Positions 16,301 to 26,790 of a DNA stretch of 64,000 bases are shown piece after piece. Origin of the DNA: Amia ocellicauda. Taxonomy: Eukaryota > Chordata > Actinopteri > Amiiformes > Amiidae. Below the pieces are notes generated by a model. That model ran no database searches, had not been told where the DNA came from, and saw nothing but the letters and a program-made list of their open reading frames with translations. Made by a program: the position numbers and the translations under genes. The stretch is taken from contig NC_089864.1 in NCBI RefSeq assembly GCF_036373705.1, forward strand, positions 1,106,001-1,170,000. Reading direction: 5' to 3'. How positions within the stretch are numbered: position 1 is the stretch's first letter; each line of letters opens with the position of its first letter.

Positions 16301-18311
16301 TAAACCACACACCACTGCTGCTGCTGTGATTACAGTTCTTAATACTACTGTAACTGCTGACACCTGGCGTCTGTGGACATTTTTAAACCAGCCCAGGGTC
16401 ACTGTAGTCCTTCAGATCACAGTGACGCACGGCCTCTTTTCTTTGGCCAGCCATGTGTTCTTGTGTCGGCCAGTTTCTCTGGTCAGGCTGTGGTCACTGA
16501 GTCTGTACTGGGTCAGGATCTGTTTTGTGTTTTTTACCCTGACCAGATATTCTGCCAGGGTACATTCTTTGTTCAGGGCCAGATATCATTGTAGTTTATC
16601 ATTTGATTCGATTAGATTTGTCCAATGTAGTTTATAATTGTCTTCCAGATTTCATTTCATTGTTTGTGCCGGGAGTTTTTTGCTGGTGCTGTTGTGAGAC
16701 TCACTGTTGTCAATCTGGCTCAGTGGCTGAGCTTCAGCACCATATTTCTGAGGGGCTGCTCTTGTGGGGGCTGTGCGGCTCCGCAGGGCTGTGTGTGGCA
16801 GGATTGTGGGTCGACTTGCTGCAGGTGAACCCAGTAGAGCTCCTTTCTGTATGGAGTGGAGTAATGGAAACCGGCCCAGTTCAGCCCTGCAGGTGCTTGA
16901 GTTTTGTTCTTGCTGCCGTTGTTTCAAATATAAAATAGATTTATTTGATGAACGAATATATTCAATTTTGTCTTTGAAATGTTTTCATTAGAAAGCCATT
17001 TAACATACTTCCTATTTCTGCACTATTGATCATTCTCGTGTTTTCCTCAGCGCTGCTCTGTGTCCACTTATAGGCTGGTTTGATTGTATAATTTGGTGGG
17101 ATGGGGGTGCAGATTAGAAGTAGTTTGTTTAGAGTTAGATTTTAGACACAGGGCTGTCTGACAGGGAGGTTTGACTACAAATGCATTAATAGACTCTGGG
17201 TTCATGTCTGTGACAGCGTTGTCTACTGCACTATTTCCTAAAGCAGAGCTGTAAGTATACCTGCCCTGGGAGTCCCCTCTGATCCTGCCATTAGCAATGT
17301 ACCGACCCAGGCTTTTACAGAGCTGCAGCACCTGTGTCCCGCTCTTATTCACCACCCTGTCAATACTGATCCTCTGAGTGGAGACGGGCGTGTGGCACAC
17401 GGGGCTGTCCAATCACACGGCTGCTCTGAGTGGAGACGGGCATGTGGCACACGGGGCTGTCCAATCACACGGCTGCTCTGAGTGGAGACGGGTGTGTGGC
17501 ACACGGGGCTGTCCAATCACACGGCTGCTCTGAGTGGAGACGGGCGTGTGGCACACAGGGCTGTCCAATCACACGGCTGCTCTGAGTGGAGACGGGTGTG
17601 TGGCACACGGGGCTGTCCAATCACACGGCTGCTGCCCTCTGTGCTGATGCAGTCCATCTCTCTGCCAGTCCTGGCGTTGAGGTCTCCACACAGCAGCACT
17701 GAGCCCAGGGTCTGGAAGTGGCTCATTTCCGACTGTACATTTTGAAAGCAGCTTCCCTGTGGTTGGGGAGTCAACTGGTGGCATGTAAACTGTGCACAGG
17801 AATGTGTCGAATTGGGAATTAAGAATCTGATATTCAATTTTGAGCCATAAATGTGTCTCTTTTAATGGGAAAGACTGTTCCTGAGTCTCTCTCTCAATTT
17901 TCCTTTTTTTAAATTTTTATTTAAGTAGCTTTATTAGCATGACAAACAAATTTGTGTTCCCAAAGCAGTTGGACATTACATACATGTATGGAAATAAATA
18001 AAATAATAAATAACAATGCTTTATAAAATGTATTAAAGTACAAAAAAACTAATGACAATATAAATTATGTTTTATACATAGAGAAATAAATAATAGAGAT
18101 AGTATTCTTAATATACAATTTACTTTAAGTGTTTGTTTTTATCAAACCCAGAAATAACAAGAACATTATTCTCTTCACGTGGGATTGGCTGCTACAGTGT
18201 TTCTATGTAGTTTTTCCAAATATTTCCATTTTGGTTTCACAGCTGTTTGTCCTGGTTTTGCCAAAGGTCCCAGAAAGTGCTCTTGTCAATGGGGTTCTCA
18301 AGTTGTGCGAG

Positions 18312-18372
<61 letters not shown>

Positions 18373-21300
18373 CAAATTCAAACAAGCTTTATTGGCATGA
18401 TATGTTTTCACACAAGTATTGCCAAAGCAATTGGGTATATTATATACAATAACATTAAGAACTTTACAAATATAAAATGAAATATTGTGTTATTTACATG
18501 TATTTGACATGGTTAGTGTGCTGTGTTGTTGGTTTGGAGACATGGTTGCAGTTCTCTGGCTGTGTGGCAGGCTGTGATGTACTCTGCTGCGATCACGGCG
18601 CAGTCTCTGTGCTCCCCCAGCCCCACTTTGAGCCGCGGCTCTTTGCTGAGCTGGGGAGTCGGGGACTCTGCTGTGAATCTGGGGAAGAAGGCGTCTCTGA
18701 CCTGTGTGTATTTGGAGCAGGTCAGGGCGAAGTGCACCTCTGTCTCTACCTCCCCAGACCCACACTGTCTGCACAGGCGTCCGTCTCTGGGGGTCCAGGT
18801 CTGCCTGTGCCGTCCGGTCTCCACCTCCAGGCTGTGGTCGCTCAGTCTGTACCTGGTCAGAGTCCGTCTCTGCTGGGGGTCTATGACCCGTGTCAGGTAT
18901 TCTGCCGGGCTGTATCCTCTGCCCAGGGCCCTCTAGCACTGCAGCTTGTTCAGCTGTTTGGTTTGTTCAGCCCAGTGCTCAATGTAGCCGCAGCGCCGCA
19001 GTGATGTGCTGGAGCTGGGGGGGGCTGTCTCCTGCCTCGGTGTTTTCTACTCCATGCTGCACTGTGTCAGACCCTGGTCCCACTGTGATCTCTGCTCTCT
19101 CTGGAGCCTCAGTCCTCCTGTCCTGCTCCTGCACTGACCCTCGCTCTCAGCCTGGGACACTCAGGTGGATTCTCAACCCAGGACCGAGTATCACTGTGAT
19201 ATTGGACTCTGATGGGACCGTCCACTCCAGCTACAGAGACAGAGTGCGGCTGTTTAACTCTGTCTCTCCTGGAAACCTCTCTCTCCTCCTCTCTCACCTG
19301 ACTGAGAGGGACCAGGGTGACTACAGGTGTGAGGGCAGTGGGAGCAGCCTCAGAGACATCATCCTCAATGTGACAGGTATCACTCTCTGTCTCTCTCTTC
19401 TCAAATTCAATTCAAATTCGAAACAAGCTTCACAACATTGTTGCCAATGCATTGACAGAAACAGTAAAGAACATAATAAATACAATTATATATCAAATAA
19501 GTCATAAAAAGAGAGTTAAACAGCTTTACAGATATTGCAAATGTACAGTTATGTAACTATATGTACAGACACTTACAGGGCTGGTGTGCTGTGCTGGTGG
19601 TGAGGAGACATGGCTGTGTTGTTCTCTGGCCGTGTGGGCAAGAAGGCGTCTCTGACCTGTGTGTATTTGCCCAGGTGGGAGGCTGATCTGGCTCTTGAGG
19701 ACTCTGTACTCCTGTACGAAGGCAACTCTACTTCTTTAATCACTGAACAGTTGCAGAAAACAGCACGAGCCTCGCTGTGTGGTAGAAGGCTGATTCTTTA
19801 TTCTAGCAGCTGCAACATTTTTAAGCTACATTTGGTATTTTTTGGGTTGAGTACAAGACAGAGAAGACAGTCCTCTCTTCTTGATTGGTGCAAACAAGCT
19901 TACTAAGTAAATTGTAACAAGAGACATTTAAATTACTTACTGCATAGACTTTATGAAAGAATGACCTCTTGGTCAAGGATGCAACACAGCACGTTTGGTT
20001 AAAGATGCAGAGCCTTAGAGATGAGCGCTGTATTAGAAATGATAGAAAGAATCTGGACTGATGAGAGGCTGTGTCAGCCCCTGACAGATCCAAAGAGCAA
20101 CATAGTGAGACACAGTCAGCTTTACACTCCAGGGATGTGAAATGTATCTACAGATATTAACTTGAGTTCTTCAATCACTCTCTCAAGGGTTTCTAGTTCC
20201 TGGGCTTGGCTGCTACACTGTTTCTATGTCATTTTTCCAAATATTTCCAATTTGGTTTCCCAGCGGTTTGTCCTGTTTGTTGGGGTTCAGGTTGTGCCAA
20301 AGGTCCCAGAAAGTGCTCTTGTCAATGGGGTTCTCAAGTTTTACGGATCCTGTGCTTTTTGCTGCACCACAGTGTGTCAGAGGTGTGTCGGGGTTTGGCA
20401 GTGTGTCTGGCGCAGTGCTGTGCTGTGCTGTGCTGTCAGGGTCATGGTGTTTTTGGCTTTTGGTTACAGTCTTTGTCAAACCATTTTGTTTCTAGTTTTC
20501 TCTCGTGTTTCTTGTGGCTGCACACAGCTGTGCTGTGGTCGGAGGAGGTGGCAGCGGCGGTGCCACAGTGCCAGCGCCCGGCCCGGGGCAGCCTGGTGCT
20601 CGATGTGATCTCTGCATCCCTGACACAGCGCCTTCACAGCGTGCACTGAAGTTTTAAATAGTTCGGGAAAAAATAATGTGCAGTATAGCTAGTAAGAGAA
20701 CAGTTTTCATTTGTTCGTATTTTATGGCTTGTAATTTAATGTATTTTCCTATGTGACATTGTTCTACTGTGTTGACACTACAGTGTCTTACAAGAATGCT
20801 GTGTCTTGATTAAGGTCGTTGTAAGCAGGTTGGAAAAACAGCCTGAGGTTTGATGACTGGTGACCTGCTGGACTCTGTCCTGTAACTGGGACAGGTTTGC
20901 TTCGCACGGCTGCCTGCTGTCCCTCTGCAGCCGGGCTGGAGTCTGCGCAGGTGTGCTGGGGACGGGCTGCATGCTGTGTGGTCTGGACAGTCCTGTCTGG
21001 TGTTGGACAGTCCTGTCTGGAGATGTGTGTTCTGTGGCTGCAGGTCGCAGAGTTGTGGTTTCAGTTCAGATACAGTGGCTCTCAAAACTATTCACCCCCT
21101 TGGATTTTTCCACATGTCATTGTGTTACAACATGAAATCTGACTGGATTGAATCAGGAGTTTGTGCTACTGATCAACAGAAAATGTCAGAGTGAAAAATA
21201 TAATCTGCAAATTATTCTAAATTAATTACAAATACAAAACAGAAAATAATTGAATGCATAAGTAATCACCCTCTATGCTATGACACATCTGATTGAGCTG

Positions 21301-21464
21301 TGGTGAAACCAATTGTCTTTAGGAGCAGTAGTGGCTGGTCAGAGGAGGCCAGGGAGGCTGAGCCTCCTTAAAAAATACTCAAATGATCGTACGTAAAGCA
21401 ATAAAATTGACTTTTATTTTAATCACTTTCTTACACAATTGTTTATACCTTGATGACGATGACC

Positions 21465-21512
<48 letters not shown>

Positions 21513-24500
21513 TTTTCTTTTCTTTTCTTTTTCTTTTTCCAAGATACGCAGGCGATATCATACACCCACATTCATTTATTGTATTGCACGAAGGCCAGAG
21601 GAGGCTGAAAGCAGAATGGCTCCTCTCGGTACTAAACTGACCAATCAGAGTGGATGTTCAAATATTGCAGCGTCATTTGTTTCCCTCAAAAATGCTTTCA
21701 AAAAAGGCAGAAGGGAGGCAAATTGAATTGTGCCTCCTTTGGCATAAATAACCAATAAGCATGGATCTCCCATTCCTGAACCAATTAGCTTTCATTATCA
21801 CATTGAAACAAGCCGGCCAATGGTTGGGAGAGATCGCGGCAAAACCTCACTTTAGCCAACATGGCTGTAATCGCTAGTCTGGATTATTTGTTACAAAATA
21901 ATTTTGTACATACTTAAGAAACGCTTAAGTCAAGACACTCACGTGATGATTTGACCATTTATTGATACCATAGACATGGACATAGGCTTGACTGTGGCAG
22001 AGTGGATGTACAGAGGAAGACTCCCTACCTCTAGCATTAGCGAGCACATACATAGAAAATGAGGCAGGGAGCAAATAGAGTAAAAATCCCCCTGTTGGAT
22101 AGCAACATACAGACAACACGGGGGAGATGGGGATGGTGGAGGGTGGCAGCAGCACAGAATAATACAGCGACCGGGGGTGAGTGGATGCGTATCTGTGCGA
22201 CTCTTACACTGCCGCTTATCAGACATGAACCTCCTGACTGAGCAGCTACACAGTGATGAGTGAGGTGACGCACTGCCAGAGTGCCATGCCTGAACTGGGC
22301 TTCGTTCATGTGTTGTCAGTTATCAAATCTTTATATATTATCTGCATATAGGAGCCTAATTATCACAATAAAGGTGATAGTCTAATAATGTTTTGTCAGA
22401 GCTAATGATCAATTTCAATTTACACTTCAGCCTCCTCGTGTAAGTAGTTGAATGGAGTCCAGCTCTGTACACCTGTCTCACAGGTCCCACAGTTGGATAG
22501 TACAATTTCTAACAAAAACTACATAATGAAAATGAAAGAACATTCAAATTAAATCCAGAATGAGGTTATTCAAAAGCACCAATCAGGCGTCTGATATAAG
22601 AACATCTCCAAGCCATTGAATATCCCCCGAAGCACAGTAAAGTCCATTATTAAGACATGGAGAGAACATGGCACAACTGTGAATCTGTTAGATCAGGCCA
22701 TCCTCAAACACTGGGTATCCAGGCGAGAAGGGCACTAGTCAGGGAGGCCACCAAGAGGCCTATGGCAACTCTAAAGAGTCACAGACTTCCATGGCTGAGC
22801 TGGGAGAGACTGTGCTACTGCAACAATAGCCCCGTGCTTCACAAGTGTGACCTTTATGGGAGAGAATAAAACTCTAATCAAATCTGGGCTAGAGTTTGAC
22901 AGAAGGCATGTGGAGACAATGAGACCAAGTAGAGGAAGATTCTATGGTCTGATGAGACCATAATAGAGCTTTCTGGCCTCAACACTAAGCGCTATGTTTG
23001 CTCACATCATTCTGAGAACACCATCCCTACCTGAAGCATGGTGGTGCAGCATCATGCTATGGGGATGCTTCTCTGTGTCAGGGCCTGGAAACCTTGTAAA
23101 GATAGAGGGCAAAATGGATGCAGCAAAGTACAGAGAAATCCAGGAAGAAAACCTGCTGAAGTCTGCAAGAGACCTGGGACTTGAGAGAAGATTTATCTTC
23201 CAGCAGGACAATGACCCCAAACATACAGCCAAAGCCACACTGGAGTGGCTTCAAAACAAAATGTCAATGTCCTTGTCATGCCGGCCAAAGGTTTAAAATA
23301 TAGGACCCAAATGCGGACTAAGGGACAGGCATGGGCACGGTCAAGAAATAGGCAAGAGGTCAGAGCCAGTAAACAGGAGCATAAGAAGAATCCAGGAATT
23401 GTAGTTAATAATACAAGCAAGAGGTCAATACACAGGCAACGCAGGAGATGCAAAAGGCAGGTGTCAAGAAGGGGAAAGCTAAGGTCAAAATACACTGGAC
23501 AAAGATTACTGGGAATAATATGCTTGGAAATACAATTCTGGTAGACTGTAAAACTTCACACTGAATGGATGAAACAAAGGGGTATAAATACTAGAGGCTG
23601 ATGAACCAGGCAACAAGAGACAGGTGAGTAAATTGATTGATGGTGTTTAAACTATTATCTAATAATAAGGTGATTGGAACAAGAAAGCCAAAGGAAAACT
23701 GGGAGTGCAGCAACATCTAGTGGTGAGCTGGGGTACAGGGGATAGCCATGACAGTCCTGCAGTGGCCCAGTCAAAGCCCGGACCTCAAGCCAATTGAGAA
23801 TATGTGGAAAGAGTTGAAAATTGCTGTTCACCAAAGGTCCCCATCCAACTTGAATGAGCTTGAGCAATTTTGCAAAGAAGAATGGGCAAACATTGCTGTG
23901 TCCAGATGTGCACAGCTGGTAGAGACTTATCCACATAGACTCATGGCTGTAATGGCTGCCAAAAGTGCCTCTACCAAATATTGACTGAAGGGGTGATTAC
24001 TTATGTATTCAATTATTTTCTGTTTTGTATTGGTAATTAATTTAGAACAACTTATATTGTTCACCTTGACATTATGGACATTGTCTGTGTTGATCAGGGG
24101 CAAAAACTCCTGATTCAATCCATTCTGATTTCATGTTGTAGCACAATGACATGTGGAAATATCCAAGGGGGGTGAAAGCCACTGTATTGTGGCCCTGTAG
24201 TCGTTCCTTGCTGATCTTATCTTTGACCTCGGGTGTCTGCTGACCTTGTCTTCAGAGCTCTGGCCCTTCAGTGTCATTTCAGTGGATCTGAAATGGTGCT
24301 GTATTTTCTGTTTGTTCTGTCAGTTTTCAACTTTTCTTTGAAATTCCTCCTGGGAACTCCTCCTCGTTGTTGTAGTCTTGGCATCGTATCCTGTGTTGTC
24401 CTGTTCAAGGGTTGTAATGTGTTGCAATTCAAATGTTGGAAACAGCTGCTTTAATGCAGAGAGAACATTTGCACATCTCTCTTCTCTCTCTGCCTCATTC

Positions 24501-25031
24501 CGTCTCATTGTTTCTCTATATGTCTCTCAGTTTCTCTCTCTGGTTCTCCCTCTGTCTTTCCCAGTATCTCTCTCTCTGTCCTGTCTCTCTTTCCCCACTT
24601 CCTGTTCTTTTCCTCTCTCCCCCTCTCTCTCACTTTGATCTACACTGAGTGACATGCATTGCTTCCTACAGAACAGACATCTGGGAGAAATCCAACATCA
24701 CTCTACACTGGTGTGATTGTGGCGACAGTGTTGCTATGTGTTGCTGTGCTGATGGTGTTGCTGGGCACTGCAGTCATCTTATCCAGGAAGAGAGCAGGTA
24801 CCCTGTGACCTCTGACCTCTCACCCTTACCCCTTCACTGCTGGACAGTCATGTATCTGTTGTTCAGTGTGTCAGTCAGTCAGTCAGAGTATCAGTCAGTG
24901 TGTCAGTCAGTCAGACTGTGTCAGTCAGTGAGTCAGTCAGAGTATCAGTCAGTGTGTCAGTCAGTCAGTCAGAGTATCAGTCAGTCAGACAGTGTGTCAG
25001 TCAGTCAGTTAGTCACAGTATCAGTCAGTGT

Positions 25032-25064
<33 letters not shown>

Positions 25065-25637
25065 ACAGTGTGTCAGTCAGTCAGTCAGAGTATCAGTCAG
25101 TGTGTCAATCAGTCAGTCAGAGAATCAATCAGTCAGACAGTGTGTCAGTCAGACAGTGTGTCAGTCAGTCAGTTTGTCAGTCAGAAAGAAAGATTGATTG
25201 TGTGGCTCTCCTTCTCTCACTGTCCTAAATATCCACAGCAAGAGTGAAGAAAGACAGAGAGTCTAGCCCATGCGGAGAGGAGGAGGAGGAGAAAGAGAAG
25301 GAGGAGAAGAAGCAAGAAGAGGAGGTGAGTTGAGAGAGAAAGAGTGACTAACAAATACACAGCACACATGGATATACAGCACATACAGCAAAGTATTCAC
25401 ACACACACACATTGATACACACACTCGCTCTCACACACACACGCCCATACACACTCCCTCTCTCTGCCACACACACACACACATTCATGCTTTCATCTCT
25501 CTCTGCAGAATGACGCAGTGATGTACACCACCGTTGGTCACAGTAATGTTGGGAGAGTGGACAGACGGGCGGACAGACAGACAGACACAGAGAACAGCAC
25601 AGAATACGCTGCTGTCAGATTCCCCACACAGTCATAG
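13367..25637 (+). CDS. V-set Ig receptor with ITIM and ITSM-like tail
   Basis: Exons 13367-13433, 15421-15741, 24672-24797, 25239-25324 and 25509-25637 join in one frame to 242 residues. Residues 1-22 are a signal peptide. The V domain has LLSCSC, LRWIL and the DQGDYRC F-strand motif, plus N-glycosylation sites NHT and NLS. The next exon gives a transmembrane segment ([20 protein letters not shown]) with no charged residue, then SRKRARVKK. The tail has an acidic/lysine run ([12 protein letters not shown]), then VMYTTV (25518-25535), which fits the ITIM consensus, and TEYAAV (25599-25616), which fits the ITSM consensus TxYxxV, 27 residues apart. Such motifs recruit SHP phosphatases in known receptors, so an inhibitory role is inferred. 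The V fold resembles fish B7/DICP-like receptors, but no orthologue was recognised. The V exon is phase 1-1, so extra V exons could be added without breaking frame. Confidence 0.8.
13448..14590. repeat. Minisatellite array C in the receptor's first intron
   Basis: More than 40 copies of actctaatacagacagtgtt followed by actg or actgtg, giving 24- and 26-bp units. It begins where the second leader-exon flank ends (gcttctctgactcta), so it appears to have been seeded from that flank. After 14590 comes a short stretch (tggggtattgtatgtagaat, then gaatactttccggatgcact) that resembles the end of a Tc1-type element. Confidence 0.96.
14590..15400. other. Receptor intron, little recognised
   Basis: Contains ctgtgaatactttccggatg with gcactgtgta (about 14700-14730), a phrase common at Tc1-element ends in fish, then unassigned AT-rich sequence and a polypyrimidine tract (15376-15394) upstream of the V exon. 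No gene was found. Confidence 0.45.
15421..15741 (+). CDS. V-set Ig domain exon (V1) of the receptor
   Basis: 321-bp exon between ctccag and gtaact, phase 1 at both ends. It encodes one complete V domain: [19 protein letters not shown], the B-strand cysteine in LLSCSC, tryptophan in LRWIL, then [20 protein letters not shown] and DQGDYRC. The extra cysteines (CT at the start and the second in CSC) could form a further disulfide. A near copy lies at 19056-19376. Confidence 0.88.
16370..16930 (-). mobile_element. LINE fragment, reverse orientation
   Basis: Shares ggtcaggctgtggtcactga and gtctgtactgggtcaggatc-type text with the better-preserved fragment at 18830-18900 (gtggtcgctcagtctgtacc). It is a degraded copy of the same element and no useful frame remains. 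Confidence 0.55.
17068..17840 (-). mobile_element. LINE endonuclease-domain fragment with an internal tandem repeat
   Basis: The minus-strand frame 17837-17640 includes [16 protein letters not shown], the catalytic-region motif of AP-type LINE endonucleases, and 17412-17068 continues with [20 protein letters not shown] then [15 protein letters not shown], as expected farther along the same domain. Between them lie five tandem copies of a 52-bp unit (about 17385-17640). Frames are broken, so it is inactive. Confidence 0.8.
17385..17640. repeat. 52-bp tandem repeat, five copies, inside LINE endonuclease sequence
   Basis: Unit starts gagtggagacgggcgtgtgg and ends caatcacacggctgctct. The copies differ at only a few positions (gggcg/gggca/gggtg and acggg/acagg), so the expansion looks recent compared with the decayed LINE around it. 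Confidence 0.93.
18130..19040 (-). mobile_element. LINE 3' end with zinc-finger-like C-terminus
   Basis: On the minus strand 18824-18513 encodes [20 protein letters not shown] then [19 protein letters not shown], a Cys/His motif typical of the C-terminal part of fish LINE polyproteins. The 3' tail reads tcatgccaataaagcttg then tttgaatttgaatttgagag, followed by a (GA)n run (18316-18367). A second segment about 18180-18310 is repeated at 20206-20345. It lies immediately upstream of the second V exon. Confidence 0.75.
19056..19376 (+). pseudogene. Second V-set exon (V2) with a lost splice acceptor
   Basis: 321 bp, nearly identical to V1 (roughly 15 differences by eye) and fully open, phase 1-1, with donor gtatca. 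The base before the exon is changed: V1 has ctccag, V2 has ctccat, so the AG acceptor is gone at 19054-19055. Similarity to V1 stops about 15 bp upstream and right after the donor, and LINE sequence lies on both sides. Several residue changes cluster in one strand (LNHTEIVY in V1, PSITVILD in V2), removing an N-glycosylation site. It could be included only through another acceptor upstream. Most likely it is a dead or rarely used exon. Confidence 0.75.
19390..20650 (-). mobile_element. Further LINE pieces of the same family
   Basis: 19390-19700 repeats the tail (caaattcaattcaaattcga) and the coding end (gggcaagaaggcgtctctga with cctgtgtgtatttg). 20206-20345 repeats 18180-18310 closely (ccaaaggtcccagaaagtgc then tcttgtcaatggggttctca). 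The stretch in between, 19700-20200, is unassigned. Confidence 0.6.
21326..22440. mobile_element. Insertion within the Tc1 element
   Basis: Breaks the expected Tc1 5' region between gaaaccaattgtctttagga and agttgaatggagtccagctc. The insert starts gtggctggtcagaggaggcc with agggaggctgagcctcct and ends cagcctcctcgtgtaag, so it has weak inverted ends (aggaggctgag/ cagcctcct). It contains a (TA)n run at 21470-21509. Family unknown. Confidence 0.5.
23274..23753. mobile_element. Probable solo LTR inserted in the Tc1 transposase
   Basis: 480 bp starting tgtcatg and ending catgaca, flanked by a 5-bp direct duplication gtcct (23269-23273 and 23754-23758). TG...CA ends, a 5-bp duplication and a TATA-like tataaata at 23583-23590 are the marks of a solo LTR of a retrotransposon. 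Removing it restores the expected Tc1 transposase order. No internal region remains. Confidence 0.75.
24672..24797 (+). CDS. Transmembrane exon of the Ig receptor
   Basis: 126-bp exon between cctacag and gtaccc, phase 1-1. It encodes a short stalk ([12 protein letters not shown]), about 24 hydrophobic residues and the stop-transfer SRKRA. No acidic or basic residue lies within the membrane segment, so pairing with charged adaptors such as DAP12 is not suggested. Confidence 0.85.
24858..25192. repeat. (CAGT)n-derived array between receptor exons
   Basis: Tetranucleotide cagt repeats broken by gagtat, gtgtgt and acagtg words, with a similar shorter array at 25838-25930 after the stop codon. 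Open frames rich in Ser/Val/Gln here are artefacts. Confidence 0.95.
25509..25637 (+). CDS. Last coding exon of the Ig receptor: ITIM and ITSM-like motifs
   Basis: 43 codons including TAG at 25635-25637. It holds VMYTTV and TEYAAV with a basic linker ([10 protein letters not shown]) and ends AAVRFPTQS. The preceding small exon 25239-25324 supplies the acidic/lysine-rich segment. Both tyrosines sit in one exon, as in many inhibitory receptors. Confidence 0.85.
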   Translation, partial: NDAVMYTTVGHSNVGRVDRRADRQTDTENSTEYAAVRFPTQS

Positions 25638-25939
25638 ACACAACGCACAGCAGTGTGTCAGACGAGCACTGCGTACAACAGCCTGTCAGTGAGTGCCATG
25701 AGCTTCAGGGCCAGCTGGCCGAGGGACTCCACTGGGCTGAGCTCTGGGCTGGGCAGGGCCTTGTGCTGGAGCGAGTCTGGGTCACTGCTATGAGTGCTAT
25801 ATGAATGTTCTTCTCTGTATATTGATGAGTAGTGGATAGTGTGTCAGTCAGTCAGTGTATCAGTGTGTCAGTGTCTCAGTGTGTCAGTCAGTCAGCCAGT
25901 GTCTCAGTGTATCAGTCAGTCAGTGTGTGAGTTGTGTAT

Positions 25940-26790
25940 CAGAGTGTCAGCTGGCCAATGTCTGTATCTGTATGTCTGTATAAACCAGTGTGTTGCTATA
26001 AATGAAGCTAAAGTCAAAAGTTTATTTACAGTGAGTGTGTTTTTATCACATTACATGATACACAATTTGACAGCTGTTACAGCGTCAGTGCTGTGTGTAA
26101 ATTTACACGGGCCCCATCACTCACACCTGTGCTAAACTGCTACAGGGTGTGAGAGCCCCAGTGTGCAGGTCTGTGTGTTTAACAGGTGCCAGCTGTAAAT
26201 CCCTGCAGGATCTTTATCTTATGGGACACCATGTGTTTAACAGCACAGGGTTCTCTTTTCCCACAGATTTAAATATTGTGTTATTTCTTGATTTAAAAAA
26301 GCTTAGTATTTATTTATTTAATTGATCTCAAATATATTTGTGAGTCACAGATTAAGGATTTAGGAAAAAGTTATTGCAATGCTAAATTTATTGTTTATTA
26401 TATATTATTTAAACATATAAATTTGTGAAAATGTGGTAAAACATGCTTATTTTTTATCAAAAACAAAATTTGTTTGAATCTTGTCAATAATAGATTAAAC
26501 AAAATAGTTATTTCCTCGCTGTGCCCCATATTATTCTATTTGAGGTTCAGTTGCTTATTTCTACTTGCAACACATTCAGTTGGGCTGTGGGGTAGATGGT
26601 GCTCGTCTCCATTAGAAAGACATTCTCAAAAACAAACCTAAATTTTACCTGTAGGTAGACTAATAAAAGAGTGAGAGTGAGTGTGTGACGTAGTAAGTGA
26701 GTGACAGAGTGAGTGAGCGAGTGAGTGTGATGTAGGAAGCAGGTTGTGTGTGAGCATTATATTGAGTTCAAACAATACTTAAAGAAAAAA
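25940..26790. other. Sequence downstream of the receptor gene
   Basis: Contains the receptor's presumable 3' UTR and AT-rich intergenic DNA. A gagtgagtgag-type run (26665-26745) is a simple repeat. No further gene is seen. Confidence 0.5.

Larger units (their letters stand above)
21073..24184 (+). mobile_element. Tc1-like transposon, decayed, with two later insertions
   Basis: Inverted ends cagtggctctcaaaactatt (from 21073) and ggtgaaagccactg (to 24184), flanked by TA on both sides. Transposase remnants run 22600-22870, 22994-23268 ([19 protein letters not shown]) and 23754-23984 ([20 protein letters not shown]), which carry the motifs surrounding the second aspartate and the final glutamate of the DDE enzyme. 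The reading frame is broken by stops and by insertions at about 21326-22440 and 23274-23753. It sits in the receptor intron between V2 and the transmembrane exon. Confidence 0.92.

Noticed and set aside
24858..25247. Ser/Val/Gln-rich open frames between receptor exons
   Set aside because: Translations of the (CAGT)n array; the flanking exons splice in frame without them.
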